A stretch of 64,000 nt of DNA from Virgibacillus aidingensis (GCF_010994035.1 NZ_WIXN01000008.1:62001-126000), one strand, 5' to 3'; shown: positions 43,616 to 52,590, counted from the first letter of the stretch. Numbers and translations are program-made. The notes: generated by a model from the sequence alone, not told the origin.

Positions 43616-44032
43616 ATGGGAAATGAAGTTTTCGGTCCTTATGAATCAAGAGATGAAGTAATTAATATGGTGACCGCCCTGCAGTTAAAAGGCTATAAAT
43701 CCAGCAACATTTCCTTATTTGCCCACGAAGATTACGCAGAAGATTTAATTAAACATACGGACGTAAATGTGGAAAGCGAGACTGACAGTAAACAAAATCA
43801 GCCAAAATTTGTGGAAAAGATACAGCGCTTATTTTCGAATGACAAAAATTCTCACGCTACCCTTTATGAAAAGCTGACAAATGAAAACATTTCCGGCAAA
43901 CAGGCGGACAAGCTTATGGAAGCAATTGAAAACGGAGAAATTGTTGTTATTGCAGACAATGAATTGAAAATGGGAAATGACAGTACTTCCAATGCAGTCT
44001 CCATGAGGGAGAACATGATTCAGCGCGAGTAA
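43616..44032 (+). CDS. General stress protein, GSP17M / YflT family
   Basis: 138-aa protein whose N-terminal half is the YflT-type domain: FGPYESRDEVINMVTALQLKGYKSSNISLFAHEDYAEDLI, similar to heat-induced general stress protein 17M. The C-terminal half is helical and polar (FVEKIQRLFSNDKNSHATLYEKLTNENISGKQADKLMEAIENGEIVVIAD). ATG 43616 follows GGGAGGTG; an earlier in-frame ATG at 43523 lies upstream of the promoter. A sigma-B-type promoter and a dedicated terminator mark it as a monocistronic stress gene. The molecular function of the family is not known. Confidence 0.8.
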   Translation: MGNEVFGPYESRDEVINMVTALQLKGYKSSNISLFAHEDYAEDLIKHTDVNVESETDSKQNQPKFVEKIQRLFSNDKNSHATLYEKLTNENISGKQADKLMEAIENGEIVVIADNELKMGNDSTSNAVSMRENMIQRE

Positions 44033-44063
44033 ACTTACTGTAAATAATATAAAAATTGGAGAG

Positions 44064-44098
44064 AAAAACCTCACTTATTTTCTAAAGTGAGGTTTTTC
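44064..44098 (+). terminator. Terminator of the YflT-like gene
   Basis: AAAAACCTCACTT / AAAGTGAGGTTTTT with a 7-nt loop. Confidence 0.9.
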
Positions 44099-44135
44099 AT
44101 GATATAATTTAATTTATTTTAACTGTGTAAATGCG

Positions 44136-44219
44136 TTGACATTTGCATAGAATTTGCTATGCTGATTAATATTAAATAACTAATAAACAAACATTAAAAA
44201 CATTTTTTAAGTTAATGTT
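44136..44219 (+). promoter_or_regulatory. Promoter of the serine operon and downstream inverted repeat
   Basis: TTGACA (44136-44141), 16-bp spacer, TATGCT (44158-44163). About 25 bp downstream AACATTAA (44190-44197) and TTAATGTT (44212-44219) form an 8-bp inverted repeat that could be an operator. No T-box or known riboswitch is seen. Confidence 0.6.
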
Positions 44220-44254
44220 CGGCTTTTGATAAATTATTGAAGGGAGTCATGATA

Positions 44255-45421
44255 GTGCTGAAAGAACAACAGATCCTAAGAATTCCGGGTCCCACCCCTA
44301 TTCCTCCAAGTGTGCAGCGGGCTATGTCACAGCAGATGATTGGTCACAGGGACCAGGATACGAAAGAGCTGATAGAGCAGATCAAACCAAAGCTTAAACC
44401 GATATTCGGGACAGAAGAAGAGGTTATGATTATTGCCGGAAGCGGTACAGCTGCTTTGGAAACAGCAGTGGTAAATACTGTGAAACCAGGAGACGAAGTT
44501 TTAGTTATTATTACCGGCTCCTTTGGCGACAGATTTGCAAAAATTTGTGAAGCATACGAAATAACAACCCATCGTTTGGAAATAGAATGGGGAGATGCAG
44601 CGGATCCGGACGAAGTGAAAAACTTTCTGGAAAATCACAGCAGCATTAAGGCAGTATTTGCCACTTACTGTGAAACCTCCACAGGTGTATTAAATCCGGT
44701 GGATGCGCTTGCTGAGACCGTACATAATCATTCGGAGGCTTTGTTTATTGTTGACGGAGTTTCATGCCTGGGGGCAGTTGAAGCAAAAATGGATGCATGG
44801 GGCATTGATCTATTGGTCACCGGTTCACAAAAAGCAATGATGCTGCCGCCGGGACTTGCCTTTATTGCTGCAAGCAAACGTGCCTGGAAAGTAATAAACC
44901 AAAATCAACAACCCCGTTTCTACCTGGACATGAAAAAATACCGGGATAATTTGGATAATGATTCAACACCGTTTACACCGCCTATTTCCTTGTTATTCGG
45001 TTTGGAGGAAGCGTTAAAACAAATACATGAGGAAGGTTTGCCGGAAGTTTTTTCACGTCACCAGTTAATGATGCATATGGTAAGAGCGGGATTTCTGGAA
45101 CACCATATCCCGCTGCTGACAACGGATAAAGCAGCCTCGCCAACAGTTACAGCGATGCAGCCCGAAGATTTTAAAGCAGATGACCTTAGAGCGATCCTGA
45201 AAAAAGAATTTGGACTTTCCATTGCCGGGGGGCAAAACCACCTGAAAGGAAAAATATTTCGCATCGGCCACATGGGTTATTGTTCTCCAGCTGATATATT
45301 GCAGACCATTAGCCTGATTGAAATAGGATTAAGTAAAATAGGGGAAAAAATTGAGCTTGGAAAGGGCGTACAAGCTGCCCAGAAATTATATATGAACTAT
45401 TCACTATCGGAGGTGCAATAA
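44255..45421 (+). CDS. Class V aminotransferase, probably phosphoserine/serine-pathway
   Basis: 388-aa PLP enzyme of the alanine-glyoxylate/serine-pyruvate branch. N-terminal IPGPTPIPPSVQRAMSQQMIGHRD is diagnostic of the group; the cofactor lysine is in VTGSQKAMMLPPGLAF. It overlaps serA by one base (TAATG), so it most likely supplies the transamination step of serine synthesis (3-phosphohydroxypyruvate to phosphoserine), replacing a SerC of the usual type, as in some archaea and clostridia. GTG 44255 is preferred as start, eight nt after AAGGGAG; the ATG two codons earlier is too close to the site. Confidence 0.82.
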   Translation: MLKEQQILRIPGPTPIPPSVQRAMSQQMIGHRDQDTKELIEQIKPKLKPIFGTEEEVMIIAGSGTAALETAVVNTVKPGDEVLVIITGSFGDRFAKICEAYEITTHRLEIEWGDAADPDEVKNFLENHSSIKAVFATYCETSTGVLNPVDALAETVHNHSEALFIVDGVSCLGAVEAKMDAWGIDLLVTGSQKAMMLPPGLAFIAASKRAWKVINQNQQPRFYLDMKKYRDNLDNDSTPFTPPISLLFGLEEALKQIHEEGLPEVFSRHQLMMHMVRAGFLEHHIPLLTTDKAASPTVTAMQPEDFKADDLRAILKKEFGLSIAGGQNHLKGKIFRIGHMGYCSPADILQTISLIEIGLSKIGEKIELGKGVQAAQKLYMNYSLSEVQ

Positions 45422-47007
45422 TGGCTTTTCGCGTATTAATAACCGACCCCCTCAGCGAGGAAGGGATAAAACCCTTACGGAACGAGCCATCCGTTGATAT
45501 TGACGTGGCTACAGAGCTTTCCGGGGAGGAGCTTAAAACGAAGATTGCGGATGCAGATGCGTTGCTGGTAAGAAGCCAAACAAAAGTAACCCGGGAAATT
45601 ATTAACCAGGCAAAACAGCTGAAAATCATTGGAAGAGCAGGTGTTGGTGTAGATAATATCGACCTTGATGCAGCAACTGAACGAGGCATTATCGTTGTAA
45701 ATGCACCCAACGGGAATACGAATTCAGCAGCCGAGCACACAATGGCAATGCTTATGTCTTTGTCAAGAAGGATTCCCCAAGCCTATCAATCCCTGAAAAA
45801 TCAGCAATGGGAACGAAAAAAATATGTTGGTGTTGAACTAAAGAATAAAACGCTTGGTATTGTGGGGCTCGGCAGAATTGGGGCAGAGGTTGCCCACAGA
45901 GCAAAAGGACAGCGCATGAAAGTTATTGCATATGACCCTTTCCTTACCGAAGAAAAAGCCGAAAATCTAGGAATAGATTACGGCAGTTTTGAAGAAGTAA
46001 TCCAAAAGGCAGATTTTATTACCGTCCATACGCCATTATTAAAAGAAACAAAACATTTAATTAATGCGGATGCTTTTAACATGATGAAACCCGGTATACA
46101 TATAGTCAATTGCGCCAGGGGCGGGATTATTGAAGAAAATGCGTTATATGATGCCATTATTTCCAAGAAGGTAGCCGGTGCTGCATTGGATGTGTTTGAG
46201 GAAGAACCTTTTTATGATCATAAGCTGCTTGATTTGCCTGAAGTAATCGCCACCCCTCACTTAGGTGCAAGTACAGTGGAAGCACAGGAAAATGTCGCCA
46301 TCGACGTTTCAGAAGATGTCATTAGCTTTCTTGCCAAAGGTTCGGTCAAAAACCCGGTCAATCTGCCATCCGTTTCCAGTGAAGCACTTGGAAAGATTGA
46401 ACCATATTTTAACTTAGCAGAAAAACTTGGAATCTTTTTAAGCTATCTATCCAATGATGTAGCCGAAAAAATAAATATTTATTATTCAGGAGACCTTTCC
46501 GGGGTAGAAATAGCACCAATCACCAGAAACACGATTAAAGGTTTACTGACACGCCACCTCGGGACACATGTTAATGATGTAAACGCCTTTTATCTTGCCG
46601 ATAAAAAAGGCATAACCATCCATGAAAACAAGACATCCAAAGCAAGAGGGTTTACCAATTTGCTCACGGTAGAAGTGGAAACAAAATCAGGCACGCGCAG
46701 TGTTTCCGGCACATTACTCAATGGACTCGGTCCGCGCATAGTGGAAATTGATGATTATAGCGTGGATGTAACGCCAAAAGGACATATCGTTGTCATCCAT
46801 CATAAAGACCAGCCTGGGGTAATCGGGAAAATGGGAAACCTGCTCGCACAGCATGATGTAAATATTGCCACTATGCAAGTAGACCGCTCAGATGTCGGCG
46901 GAAATGCCATCATGATGCTCACCGTAGATAAATACCTGGAGAATAAGGAAAAAGAAGCACTGATCAGACTGGAAGAAATCAGGGATGTTACCGCGGTGGA
47001 TCTTTAG
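45421..47007 (+). CDS. serA: D-3-phosphoglycerate dehydrogenase
   Basis: 528-aa NAD-dependent dehydrogenase, first step of serine synthesis. Domains in order: substrate/NAD Rossmann (GLGRIGAEVAHRAKGQRMKVIAYDP; catalytic His in ATPHLGASTVEAQ), an intervening ASB domain, and a C-terminal ACT domain (HIVVIHHKDQPGVIGKMGNLLAQHDVNIATMQVDR) that binds serine for feedback inhibition in many homologues. The length is that of the long type I enzyme of bacilli. The ribosome site GGAGGTG lies in the end of the upstream aminotransferase gene, and stop and start overlap, showing tight coupling. Confidence 0.95.
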   Translation: MAFRVLITDPLSEEGIKPLRNEPSVDIDVATELSGEELKTKIADADALLVRSQTKVTREIINQAKQLKIIGRAGVGVDNIDLDAATERGIIVVNAPNGNTNSAAEHTMAMLMSLSRRIPQAYQSLKNQQWERKKYVGVELKNKTLGIVGLGRIGAEVAHRAKGQRMKVIAYDPFLTEEKAENLGIDYGSFEEVIQKADFITVHTPLLKETKHLINADAFNMMKPGIHIVNCARGGIIEENALYDAIISKKVAGAALDVFEEEPFYDHKLLDLPEVIATPHLGASTVEAQENVAIDVSEDVISFLAKGSVKNPVNLPSVSSEALGKIEPYFNLAEKLGIFLSYLSNDVAEKINIYYSGDLSGVEIAPITRNTIKGLLTRHLGTHVNDVNAFYLADKKGITIHENKTSKARGFTNLLTVEVETKSGTRSVSGTLLNGLGPRIVEIDDYSVDVTPKGHIVVIHHKDQPGVIGKMGNLLAQHDVNIATMQVDRSDVGGNAIMMLTVDKYLENKEKEALIRLEEIRDVTAVDL

Positions 47008-47113
47008 GCTGACAGCAGTTGCTGTATCGGTATCTCCATTCCAACGATTTTTAGGGGATTTTCTTTAGGCGGGTTCATTGCCGAAAAAATCCATGATTCA
47101 TGTATTTAAAAAG

Positions 47114-47320
47114 CGATCTCGAAGACATATATCTGGTACATTAGATCAGATATGTCCTCGAGAAGCGATCTCGAAGACATGAATCCGGTATATTAGTCAG
47201 ATATGTCCTCGAGAAGCGATCTCGAAGACATAAATCCGGTATATTAAATCAGATATGTCCTCGAGAAGCGATCTCGAGGACATGATGCATGTAAAATTCG
47301 TGACCCATGTACTTGAGAAG
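47114..47320 (-). repeat. Array of four 51-52-bp tandem repeats (array B)
   Basis: On the minus strand units start at 47320, 47268, 47216 and 47165 (periods 52, 52, 51). Units begin CTTCTCGAGGACATATCTGA (the first CTTCTCAAGTACATG) and end ATGTC(T/C)TCGAGATCG, so each folds as TCTCGAGGACATAT / ATATGTCTTCGAGA. The beginnings, ends and period match array A at 15779-16038, with different interiors. The rest of 47008-47626 shows no gene and no clear terminator. Confidence 0.9.
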
Positions 47321-47626
47321 CGAACCAGGGCATATGAATGACGGATTACTACAGCTAAATTCAAGTATATAAGCGATGGTTCATTAGTATGAGTAGCCCT
47401 ATGAACTATAGGTCCTTCCCTCCAACTTATTTATTCCCAGTTCCGCTCCCCGGCAGGCCGCTGGAATTATACTCGGTGCAGGTCCGTGATCAGACAGGCG
47501 ATGCTTCAGGGAGCCCTCAAACTGAACCAGGATTAAAGGGGTAAATAACACGATAATTTCTTTCAAACAAGGTACCGCCCAAAAAAATCTGACTAAACAT
47601 TCGGGGGCACCCGCCTTGGTCTGTCA

Positions 47627-48439
47627 TTACCCCAAACTATTATTTTTCTTTCTCCGGTCCATATCATCCAAAAGCAGCAGCAATTCTTCCAATTGGGAAA
47701 TTTCATAGGTTGGTACAACATCACTGTGTTCTTTCCCCTGTCTGTTTACCCAAACGGAGTCTATGCCGGCTTTGGAAGCACCAAGTATATCTGTCATAAG
47801 ATTATCGCCGACCATCAGTGCTTCTTCACTTTCCACTCCCAGTTGTTTTAAAGCATAAAGAAAAATTGAAGGATCGGGCTTGCCTTTTCCAAAATCACCG
47901 GAAATCACGATATGATCGAAGTAAGGCACTAGCTCCGGTGTAATTTCAAGCTTTGTATTTTGCAAATCGGGAGAGCCGTTTGTCAATAAAAGCAGCCGGT
48001 AATCATTTTTCAACTGATCCAGCACTGAAAATGTGTCTTCATAAACAAAAGCATATTTCCTGCGGTTAACCGGGAAGGCTTCTGCTAATTTATGCCCGAA
48101 ATCAGGGTCATCTGCACCGGCATCATACAGGCCTCTTGTCCATGCTTCTTTCCGGTAGCCGGGTGCAAGTCTGTTCAGCTTCTGAAAATCCTCTCCTTCA
48201 TCAGAAAAATCACCCCATAGCCCTTCAAATGGGTTGATTCCGATCATTTTCGTAAATGGGTATGTTTCATAGGAAGCATACAGCTCTCTTGCATTTTTTT
48301 GTACATGCTCCTCCAATATATCGGGATGGATGCCAAATTTCTTTTCTGCAAGCTGGCATGTTGCTTTAAAAGCCTCTTTCACACTTTTTTCATCCCATAA
48401 TAATGTATCGTCCAAATCAAATAAAATTGCTTTAACCAC
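47627..48439 (-). CDS. HAD-superfamily hydrolase, YjjG/nucleotidase-like
   Basis: 270-aa cytosolic phosphatase. HAD motif I is [11 protein letters not shown] (nucleophile Asp and +2 Asp), motif [14 protein letters not shown], motif III lysine in [14 protein letters not shown], and motif [15 protein letters not shown]. The helical cap between motifs I and II is of the C1 type, as in YjjG/house-cleaning nucleotidases and haloacid dehalogenase relatives. Start is taken at GTG 48439, eight nt after GAGGGG; an ATG eight codons earlier lacks a ribosome site. The substrate is not predictable. Divergent from ilvE. Confidence 0.85.
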   Translation of the reverse strand: MVKAILFDLDDTLLWDEKSVKEAFKATCQLAEKKFGIHPDILEEHVQKNARELYASYETYPFTKMIGINPFEGLWGDFSDEGEDFQKLNRLAPGYRKEAWTRGLYDAGADDPDFGHKLAEAFPVNRRKYAFVYEDTFSVLDQLKNDYRLLLLTNGSPDLQNTKLEITPELVPYFDHIVISGDFGKGKPDPSIFLYALKQLGVESEEALMVGDNLMTDILGASKAGIDSVWVNRQGKEHSDVVPTYEISQLEELLLLLDDMDRRKKNNSLG

Positions 48440-48585
48440 CCACTCAGCCCCTCTTTTTCTCACATATACTATCTCAATTATACAACATAATTTGAATTAT
48501 GAAAAAAAGTGTGGCTCAAGGGTTGATTTTCTGCGATATATGGCGTATGATTATTATTAAATTTTCTCAACAAGGGGATAGTGAC

Positions 48586-49680
48586 ATGGGAGACCGGAGA
48601 GTTGAAGTGGAGTTTAGCGAAAACCTGAAGGAAAAACCAAAATCAGATGATTTGGTTTTTGGCAGGACATTTACGGATCATATGTTTGTGATGGATTACA
48701 GCGAACCGGTTGGGTGGCATAATGCCAAAATTATCCCTTATCAGCCGATTACCTTGGACCCGTCTGCGATGACTTTTCATTATGGCCAAACGGTGTTTGA
48801 AGGTTTAAAAGCCTATTATACACCTAATGGGGATATCCAGCTGTTTCGCCCTGAAACAAACCTCAGACGGATGAATCATTCCAATGACCGGCTTTGCATA
48901 CCACCTATCGATGAGGCATTTGTGTTAAAAGCTATAAAGCAGCTTGTAGATCTGGACAGAGGCTGGGTGCCAACTGCAGAAGGTACCTCCCTGTACATTC
49001 GCCCATTTGTTATTTCGACGGAACCCTATATTGGGGTAGCGCCTTCACATCATTATAAATTTATGGTTATTCTTTCGCCGGTTGGCGCGTATTACAAAGA
49101 AGGCATTAACCCGGTTAAGATCGCAGTGGAGAACCAGTATGTCCGTGCAGTAAAAGGCGGCACCGGGGAAGCAAAAACAGGCGGGAACTACGCCGCCAGC
49201 CTGAAAGCACAGGAAATCTGCGAAAGGAATGGATTTACACAGGTACTCTGGCTTGACGGTGTGGAAAAGAAATATATTGAAGAAGTTGGAAGCATGAATG
49301 TTTTCTTTAAAATAAATGGTGAAGTGGTAACACCTGCATTGAATGGCAGTATTCTTGAAGGCATTACCAGAAATTCTGTCATCCAACTATTAAATTATTG
49401 GGATATTCCGGTTGATGAACGAAAAATATCGATGGATGAATTATATCAATCCTATTTGGATGGCACCTTGGAGGAAGCATTTGGCACCGGAACGGCTGCA
49501 GTGGTTTCGCCAATCGGCCAATTAAACTGGGACGGAAAAGATATTTTTATTAATGACGGAAAAACCGGAGAAGTGGCAAAGTCCCTATATGACACGCTGA
49601 CAGGCATTCAGTACGGCAAAAAAGAAGACCCATTTCAATGGATTGAAAAAGTACCTGAAGGAAGCGCAATTATAAATTAA
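48586..49680 (+). CDS. ilvE: Branched-chain amino acid aminotransferase
   Basis: 364-aa PLP fold-type IV transaminase for valine, leucine and isoleucine (last step of synthesis, first of degradation). The cofactor lysine is in EAKTGGNYAASLKAQE; other signature segments are MTFHYGQTVFEGLKAY, RPETNLRRMNHSNDRLCIPPI, TQVLWLDG and EEAFGTGTAAVVSPI. Its length matches B. subtilis YwaA/IlvK (363 aa) rather than the shorter YbgE-like Dat branch. ATG 48586 follows AAGGGG; upstream frame extension has no ribosome site. Monocistronic with a strong terminator. Confidence 0.94.
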   Translation: MGDRRVEVEFSENLKEKPKSDDLVFGRTFTDHMFVMDYSEPVGWHNAKIIPYQPITLDPSAMTFHYGQTVFEGLKAYYTPNGDIQLFRPETNLRRMNHSNDRLCIPPIDEAFVLKAIKQLVDLDRGWVPTAEGTSLYIRPFVISTEPYIGVAPSHHYKFMVILSPVGAYYKEGINPVKIAVENQYVRAVKGGTGEAKTGGNYAASLKAQEICERNGFTQVLWLDGVEKKYIEEVGSMNVFFKINGEVVTPALNGSILEGITRNSVIQLLNYWDIPVDERKISMDELYQSYLDGTLEEAFGTGTAAVVSPIGQLNWDGKDIFINDGKTGEVAKSLYDTLTGIQYGKKEDPFQWIEKVPEGSAIIN

Positions 49681-49705
49681 TATTCAACAGACTTATCCCT
49701 TTATT

Positions 49706-49738
49706 AAAGGACCATCGGCTTGCCGATGGTCCTTTTTT
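49706..49738 (+). terminator. Terminator of ilvE
   Basis: AAAGGACCATCGGC / GCCGATGGTCCTTT perfect stem with a 2-nt spacer at the tip, then TTTTTT. Confidence 0.95.
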
Positions 49739-49771
49739 CGTTCACATCCTATTCATATTTATATTCTTTTT

Positions 49772-49814
49772 TGTGATAATCATCACGTTTCCAAAACTAA
49801 ACCAGGAATAAAAT
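49772..49814 (+). promoter_or_regulatory. Fnr box and -10 of the membrane protein-menA operon
   Basis: TGTGA-TAATCA-TCACG (49772-49787) matches the Fnr consensus at nine of ten positions. A -10-like TAAAAT lies at 49809-49814, which places the box centre about 41.5 bp before a start near 49821, the class II activation position. No good -35 box is present, as expected for activator-dependent promoters. Confidence 0.65.
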
Positions 49815-49837
49815 GAAAGTAAGAAAGGGTGAGAACA

Positions 49838-50323
49838 ATGCGGGAGCTTTTACTGGTTGTACATATCTTTCTTGCAATCATTTGGGCAGGCGGGATTATG
49901 TTTATCGGCTGGGGTGTCTTTCCTGCCACATTAAAGCTCTCCCTGGCCAGACAGCGTTACTTTCTTATCTCTCTGATGAAAAACACCCATTATTTGTTTA
50001 CATTGGCAGGCACATTCGTCATTTTCACCGGAATTTTACTTGGAACCGTATTTGGACCAATTAAAACATGGGGTTTTTTATGGCATACAACGTATGGAAA
50101 CATTTTTATTGCTGCTTTAATTATTGGATTAATTACCCTCTTATGGGGGATGTTGGTCGGATACAGAGAAATGATGATTATTTTTAAAGATGAGTTTTTA
50201 TGGAAGGAAGCGGAAAAAGGAAACAAAAAGCCGCTCATCGGGCAGCTGATCCGCCTTGCTGCATTGGAATCAGTAGAAGTTGTTGGTTTTGTTGCACTAG
50301 TTTTTCTGATGGTAGCATTCTAG
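49838..50323 (+). CDS. Small membrane protein with four helices (CopD-like)
   Basis: 161-aa integral membrane protein with four hydrophobic segments. The first, LLLVVHIFLAIIWAGGIMFIGWGVF, has the His/Trp/Gly-rich pattern of CopD- or DUF2269-like heme- or copper-related membrane proteins, and histidines also occur in NTHYLF and FLWHTTYGN. ATG 49838 follows AAAGGGTGA. It is 21 bp upstream of menA and shares a promoter carrying an Fnr box. A role in respiration is suggested by this context; the function is otherwise unknown. Confidence 0.7.
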   Translation: MRELLLVVHIFLAIIWAGGIMFIGWGVFPATLKLSLARQRYFLISLMKNTHYLFTLAGTFVIFTGILLGTVFGPIKTWGFLWHTTYGNIFIAALIIGLITLLWGMLVGYREMMIIFKDEFLWKEAEKGNKKPLIGQLIRLAALESVEVVGFVALVFLMVAF

Positions 50324-50344
50324 CAAATAAGGGAGGTCTTAAAA

Positions 50345-51286
50345 ATGGGAATAAGTAATACGGAAATAGAGAAAATGAATAGTTTTCAAGAAGGCTCATA
50401 CCTGTATCGCTCCTCCTGGTTTCAACTTATGCGTCCATTGACTTTCAGCGGAACGATCAGTCCCATTCTCGCCGGTACTGCGGTGGCTTCTTTATATGCG
50501 CCAATTCGCTGGGATATATTTTTTGTAATGATTATTGCAGCCTTAATTGTGCAGGCCACAGCAAATATGTTTAACGATTATTTTGATTTTAAACATGGGC
50601 AGGATGCTGAGAAATGGAAAGATACCGATGAGAGATCGGGGAATGAACCGGCCCATCACCATATTCCATATACAGCCATAGGCATGTTATGTATTGCCAT
50701 CATACTGGGTGTCTGGCTTTCCATACAAAGCAGCTGGTGGGTCGCATTAATTGGAAGCATCAGTATTGTTTTTGGATATTTATACTCTGCAGGGAAGCAC
50801 TCCCTATCGGCATTGGGGTTTGGCGAACTGACCGCAGCGGTGTTCCTCGGATTTGTAACAACTATATTATCCTTTGTGGTTCAGGGTCATGCCGTAGATG
50901 GTTTTATTCTGGCCGTTGCATTAACATTTGCTATGCTTATATCTACCATGATTTTATCCAATAACATCCGTGATTTAAAAAAGGACCGGGGTTTCAGAAA
51001 TACCCTTCCGATGAAACTGGGGCGCAAAAATGCTGCCCGCCTGTTATCGGTGCTGCTTATTTCTATTTATGCCTGGGCAATCTTTCTCGTTATCATTCAA
51101 GTTGTTCCCTGGACAGCAATCCTGTCCCTGTTTGCAATCCCAGTAGCTTTACGCTTGTGCTGGTCTTATCGATTAAAAGCAGCCAGACAAGAGGAGATAA
51201 AAGGAATGAAATGGGCTGCCTACCATCATTGGACATTTGGTTTACTGTTTGCCATTGGCATTGGAGCAGGAGCGTTTATGCTTTAA
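50345..51286 (+). CDS. menA: 1,4-dihydroxy-2-naphthoate polyprenyltransferase-like UbiA enzyme
   Basis: 313-aa UbiA-superfamily membrane prenyltransferase with about eight to nine helices. The two Asp-rich motifs are NDYFDFKHGQD (NDxxDxxxD) and NNIRDLKKDRGFRN (DxxxD), which bind the prenyl diphosphate through magnesium. The N-terminal FQLMRPLTFSGTISPILAGTA matches MenA, the enzyme that prenylates DHNA to demethylmenaquinone. Presence of a separate menA elsewhere in the genome cannot be excluded, so this may be a paralogue. ATG follows GGGAGG. It ends with a terminator. Confidence 0.82.
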   Translation: MGISNTEIEKMNSFQEGSYLYRSSWFQLMRPLTFSGTISPILAGTAVASLYAPIRWDIFFVMIIAALIVQATANMFNDYFDFKHGQDAEKWKDTDERSGNEPAHHHIPYTAIGMLCIAIILGVWLSIQSSWWVALIGSISIVFGYLYSAGKHSLSALGFGELTAAVFLGFVTTILSFVVQGHAVDGFILAVALTFAMLISTMILSNNIRDLKKDRGFRNTLPMKLGRKNAARLLSVLLISIYAWAIFLVIIQVVPWTAILSLFAIPVALRLCWSYRLKAARQEEIKGMKWAAYHHWTFGLLFAIGIGAGAFML

Positions 51287-51349
51287 TAAAGGGTTTATTC
51301 TTATAATGCTATTACGCAATTTGATAATATATTTTCACCTCATAAATTT

Positions 51350-51389
51350 GTATCTTCCCCGTCATCAAGAAGGGAAGATACCTTTTTTT
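51350..51389 (+). terminator. Terminator of menA
   Basis: GTATCTTCCC / GGGAAGATAC (51350-51380) with an 11-nt loop, then CCTTTTTTT. Confidence 0.9.
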
Positions 51390-51662
51390 CTGTTGAAGAA
51401 TCCTGTAACCAATACTTGTTCCCCTCCCGTTTTCCTATGATTGTAATCGCAGCAGATACCTCTTTTGGCCAAGGTACAAAAGGCACCGTTTCCGAAAGGT
51501 TGTTCAATGCTTTTCTGGTACTGAACAACAATCAAGCTTTTGGAGTCCCGTTGGCGCAAAAACTCCTGCATTCTCTATCTTTTTCCATATACCCTCAGGG
51601 ATTGGCCTTCCCTTATATTTAGTAATCTCTCTTCTCTCACGGATTGCTTAAAACATTTCCAT
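51390..51662 (-). pseudogene. Decayed nitroreductase-family gene
   Basis: On the minus strand ATG at 51662 opens MEMF, an in-frame TAA follows, then AIRERREITKYKGRPIPEGI and WKKIENAGVFAPTGLQ continue in frame, the N-terminal signature of nitroreductases (RRSIRxFxxxPIPxExxxxILEAGxWAPTG). A frame change leads to ALNNLSETVPFVPWPKEVSAAITIIGKREGNKYWLQDSS, equivalent to the middle of the fold. The last part is cut by the menA terminator. At least one stop and one shift, and loss of the C-terminal third, make it a remnant of an FMN-dependent oxidoreductase. Confidence 0.75.
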
Positions 51663-51775
51663 GAACTTAAACCCGAAGTTATGCCCTTGGTAACATGTCG
51701 CCGTTTCTGGAAATTTAAATTTTGATTCTCCCCCCGGATACCACGTATAATAAAAGAAAGAAGGGGGTCTTGGCA

Positions 51776-52540
51776 ATGTGTTTGATTAACTTTCAATGGA
51801 ATGAACATCCATCCTATAAATTGATTATTGCTGCAAACAGGGATGAGTTTTATGAGCGCCCAACCGCTCCGGCCCAATTTTGGGAAGAAGAACCCAATAT
51901 ACTTGCGGGGCAGGATTTACTGCAAAAGGGAACATGGCTCGGCATTACCAAAAGTGGAAAATTTGCCGCTTTAACCAACTACCGTGATCCCGAGCATATG
52001 AAAAAAGGTGCATTATCCAGAGGAGAGATTGTAACGAACTTTTTAACCACTGATCTGTCTCCGGAAGGTTACTTGCAAAAATTAAAGGAAAGAAAAAACG
52101 ATTATGTAGGTTTTAACGTACTCGTGGGAAATACTGATAAATTATATCATTATAACAATGTGCTGGATGAACGGACAGAAATCTCACCCGGGGTTCACGG
52201 CCTTAGCAATGCTACATTAGACACGCCCTGGCCAAAAGTAGTAAAAGGGAAGAAGCAATTAAAAGAATATACAGCAGCGAATGAAAAAATAGACCCTGAT
52301 AAGCTCTTTTCCATCATCAGCGATGCAGAAGAAGCAGACGATGCTTCCTTGCCTGAGACAGGAGTCGGGCTGGAGATGGAGCGCAAACTTTCTGCTCCAT
52401 TTATTAAAATGGCCGAATATGGAACAAGATCTTCGACTGTATTACTCATGGATCAGCAAAATAATGTTAAGTTTTTTGAAAGAACTTATGAAAAAGGGGA
52501 ATTCAGAGACGAAAAACAGTTTAGCTTCAAGATCGAATAA
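51776..52540 (+). CDS. NRDE (TANGO2-like) family protein
   Basis: 254-aa Ntn-hydrolase-fold protein named for its Asn-Arg-Asp-Glu motif, here AANRDEFYERPTAP after MCLINFQWNEHPSYKLII. Cys2 directly after the initiator Met could be the N-terminal nucleophile in this fold. Further conserved pieces are GGTWLG-like KGTWLGITKSGKFAALTNYRDP, SRGEIVTNFL and YGTRSSTVLLMD. The eukaryotic homologue TANGO2 affects lipid and heme handling, but the bacterial role is unknown. ATG 51776 follows AAGGGGG; the longer frame from 51722 has no ribosome site. Confidence 0.85.
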   Translation: MCLINFQWNEHPSYKLIIAANRDEFYERPTAPAQFWEEEPNILAGQDLLQKGTWLGITKSGKFAALTNYRDPEHMKKGALSRGEIVTNFLTTDLSPEGYLQKLKERKNDYVGFNVLVGNTDKLYHYNNVLDERTEISPGVHGLSNATLDTPWPKVVKGKKQLKEYTAANEKIDPDKLFSIISDAEEADDASLPETGVGLEMERKLSAPFIKMAEYGTRSSTVLLMDQQNNVKFFERTYEKGEFRDEKQFSFKIE

Positions 52541-52550
52541 TATGAGTACA

Positions 52551-52590
52551 GAAAAGCCTGCTCCACCAAAACTGTGTGAACAGGCTTTTT
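52551..52590. terminator. Bidirectional terminator of the NRDE gene and the 51-aa gene
   Basis: AAAAGCCTG / CAGGCTTTTT with a 22-nt loop. A and T tracts on both sides serve both convergent genes. Confidence 0.8.

Noticed and set aside
44033-44254. Serine T-box before the serine operon
   Set aside because: No AGGGTGGAACCGCG-type motif; only a promoter and an 8-bp inverted repeat.
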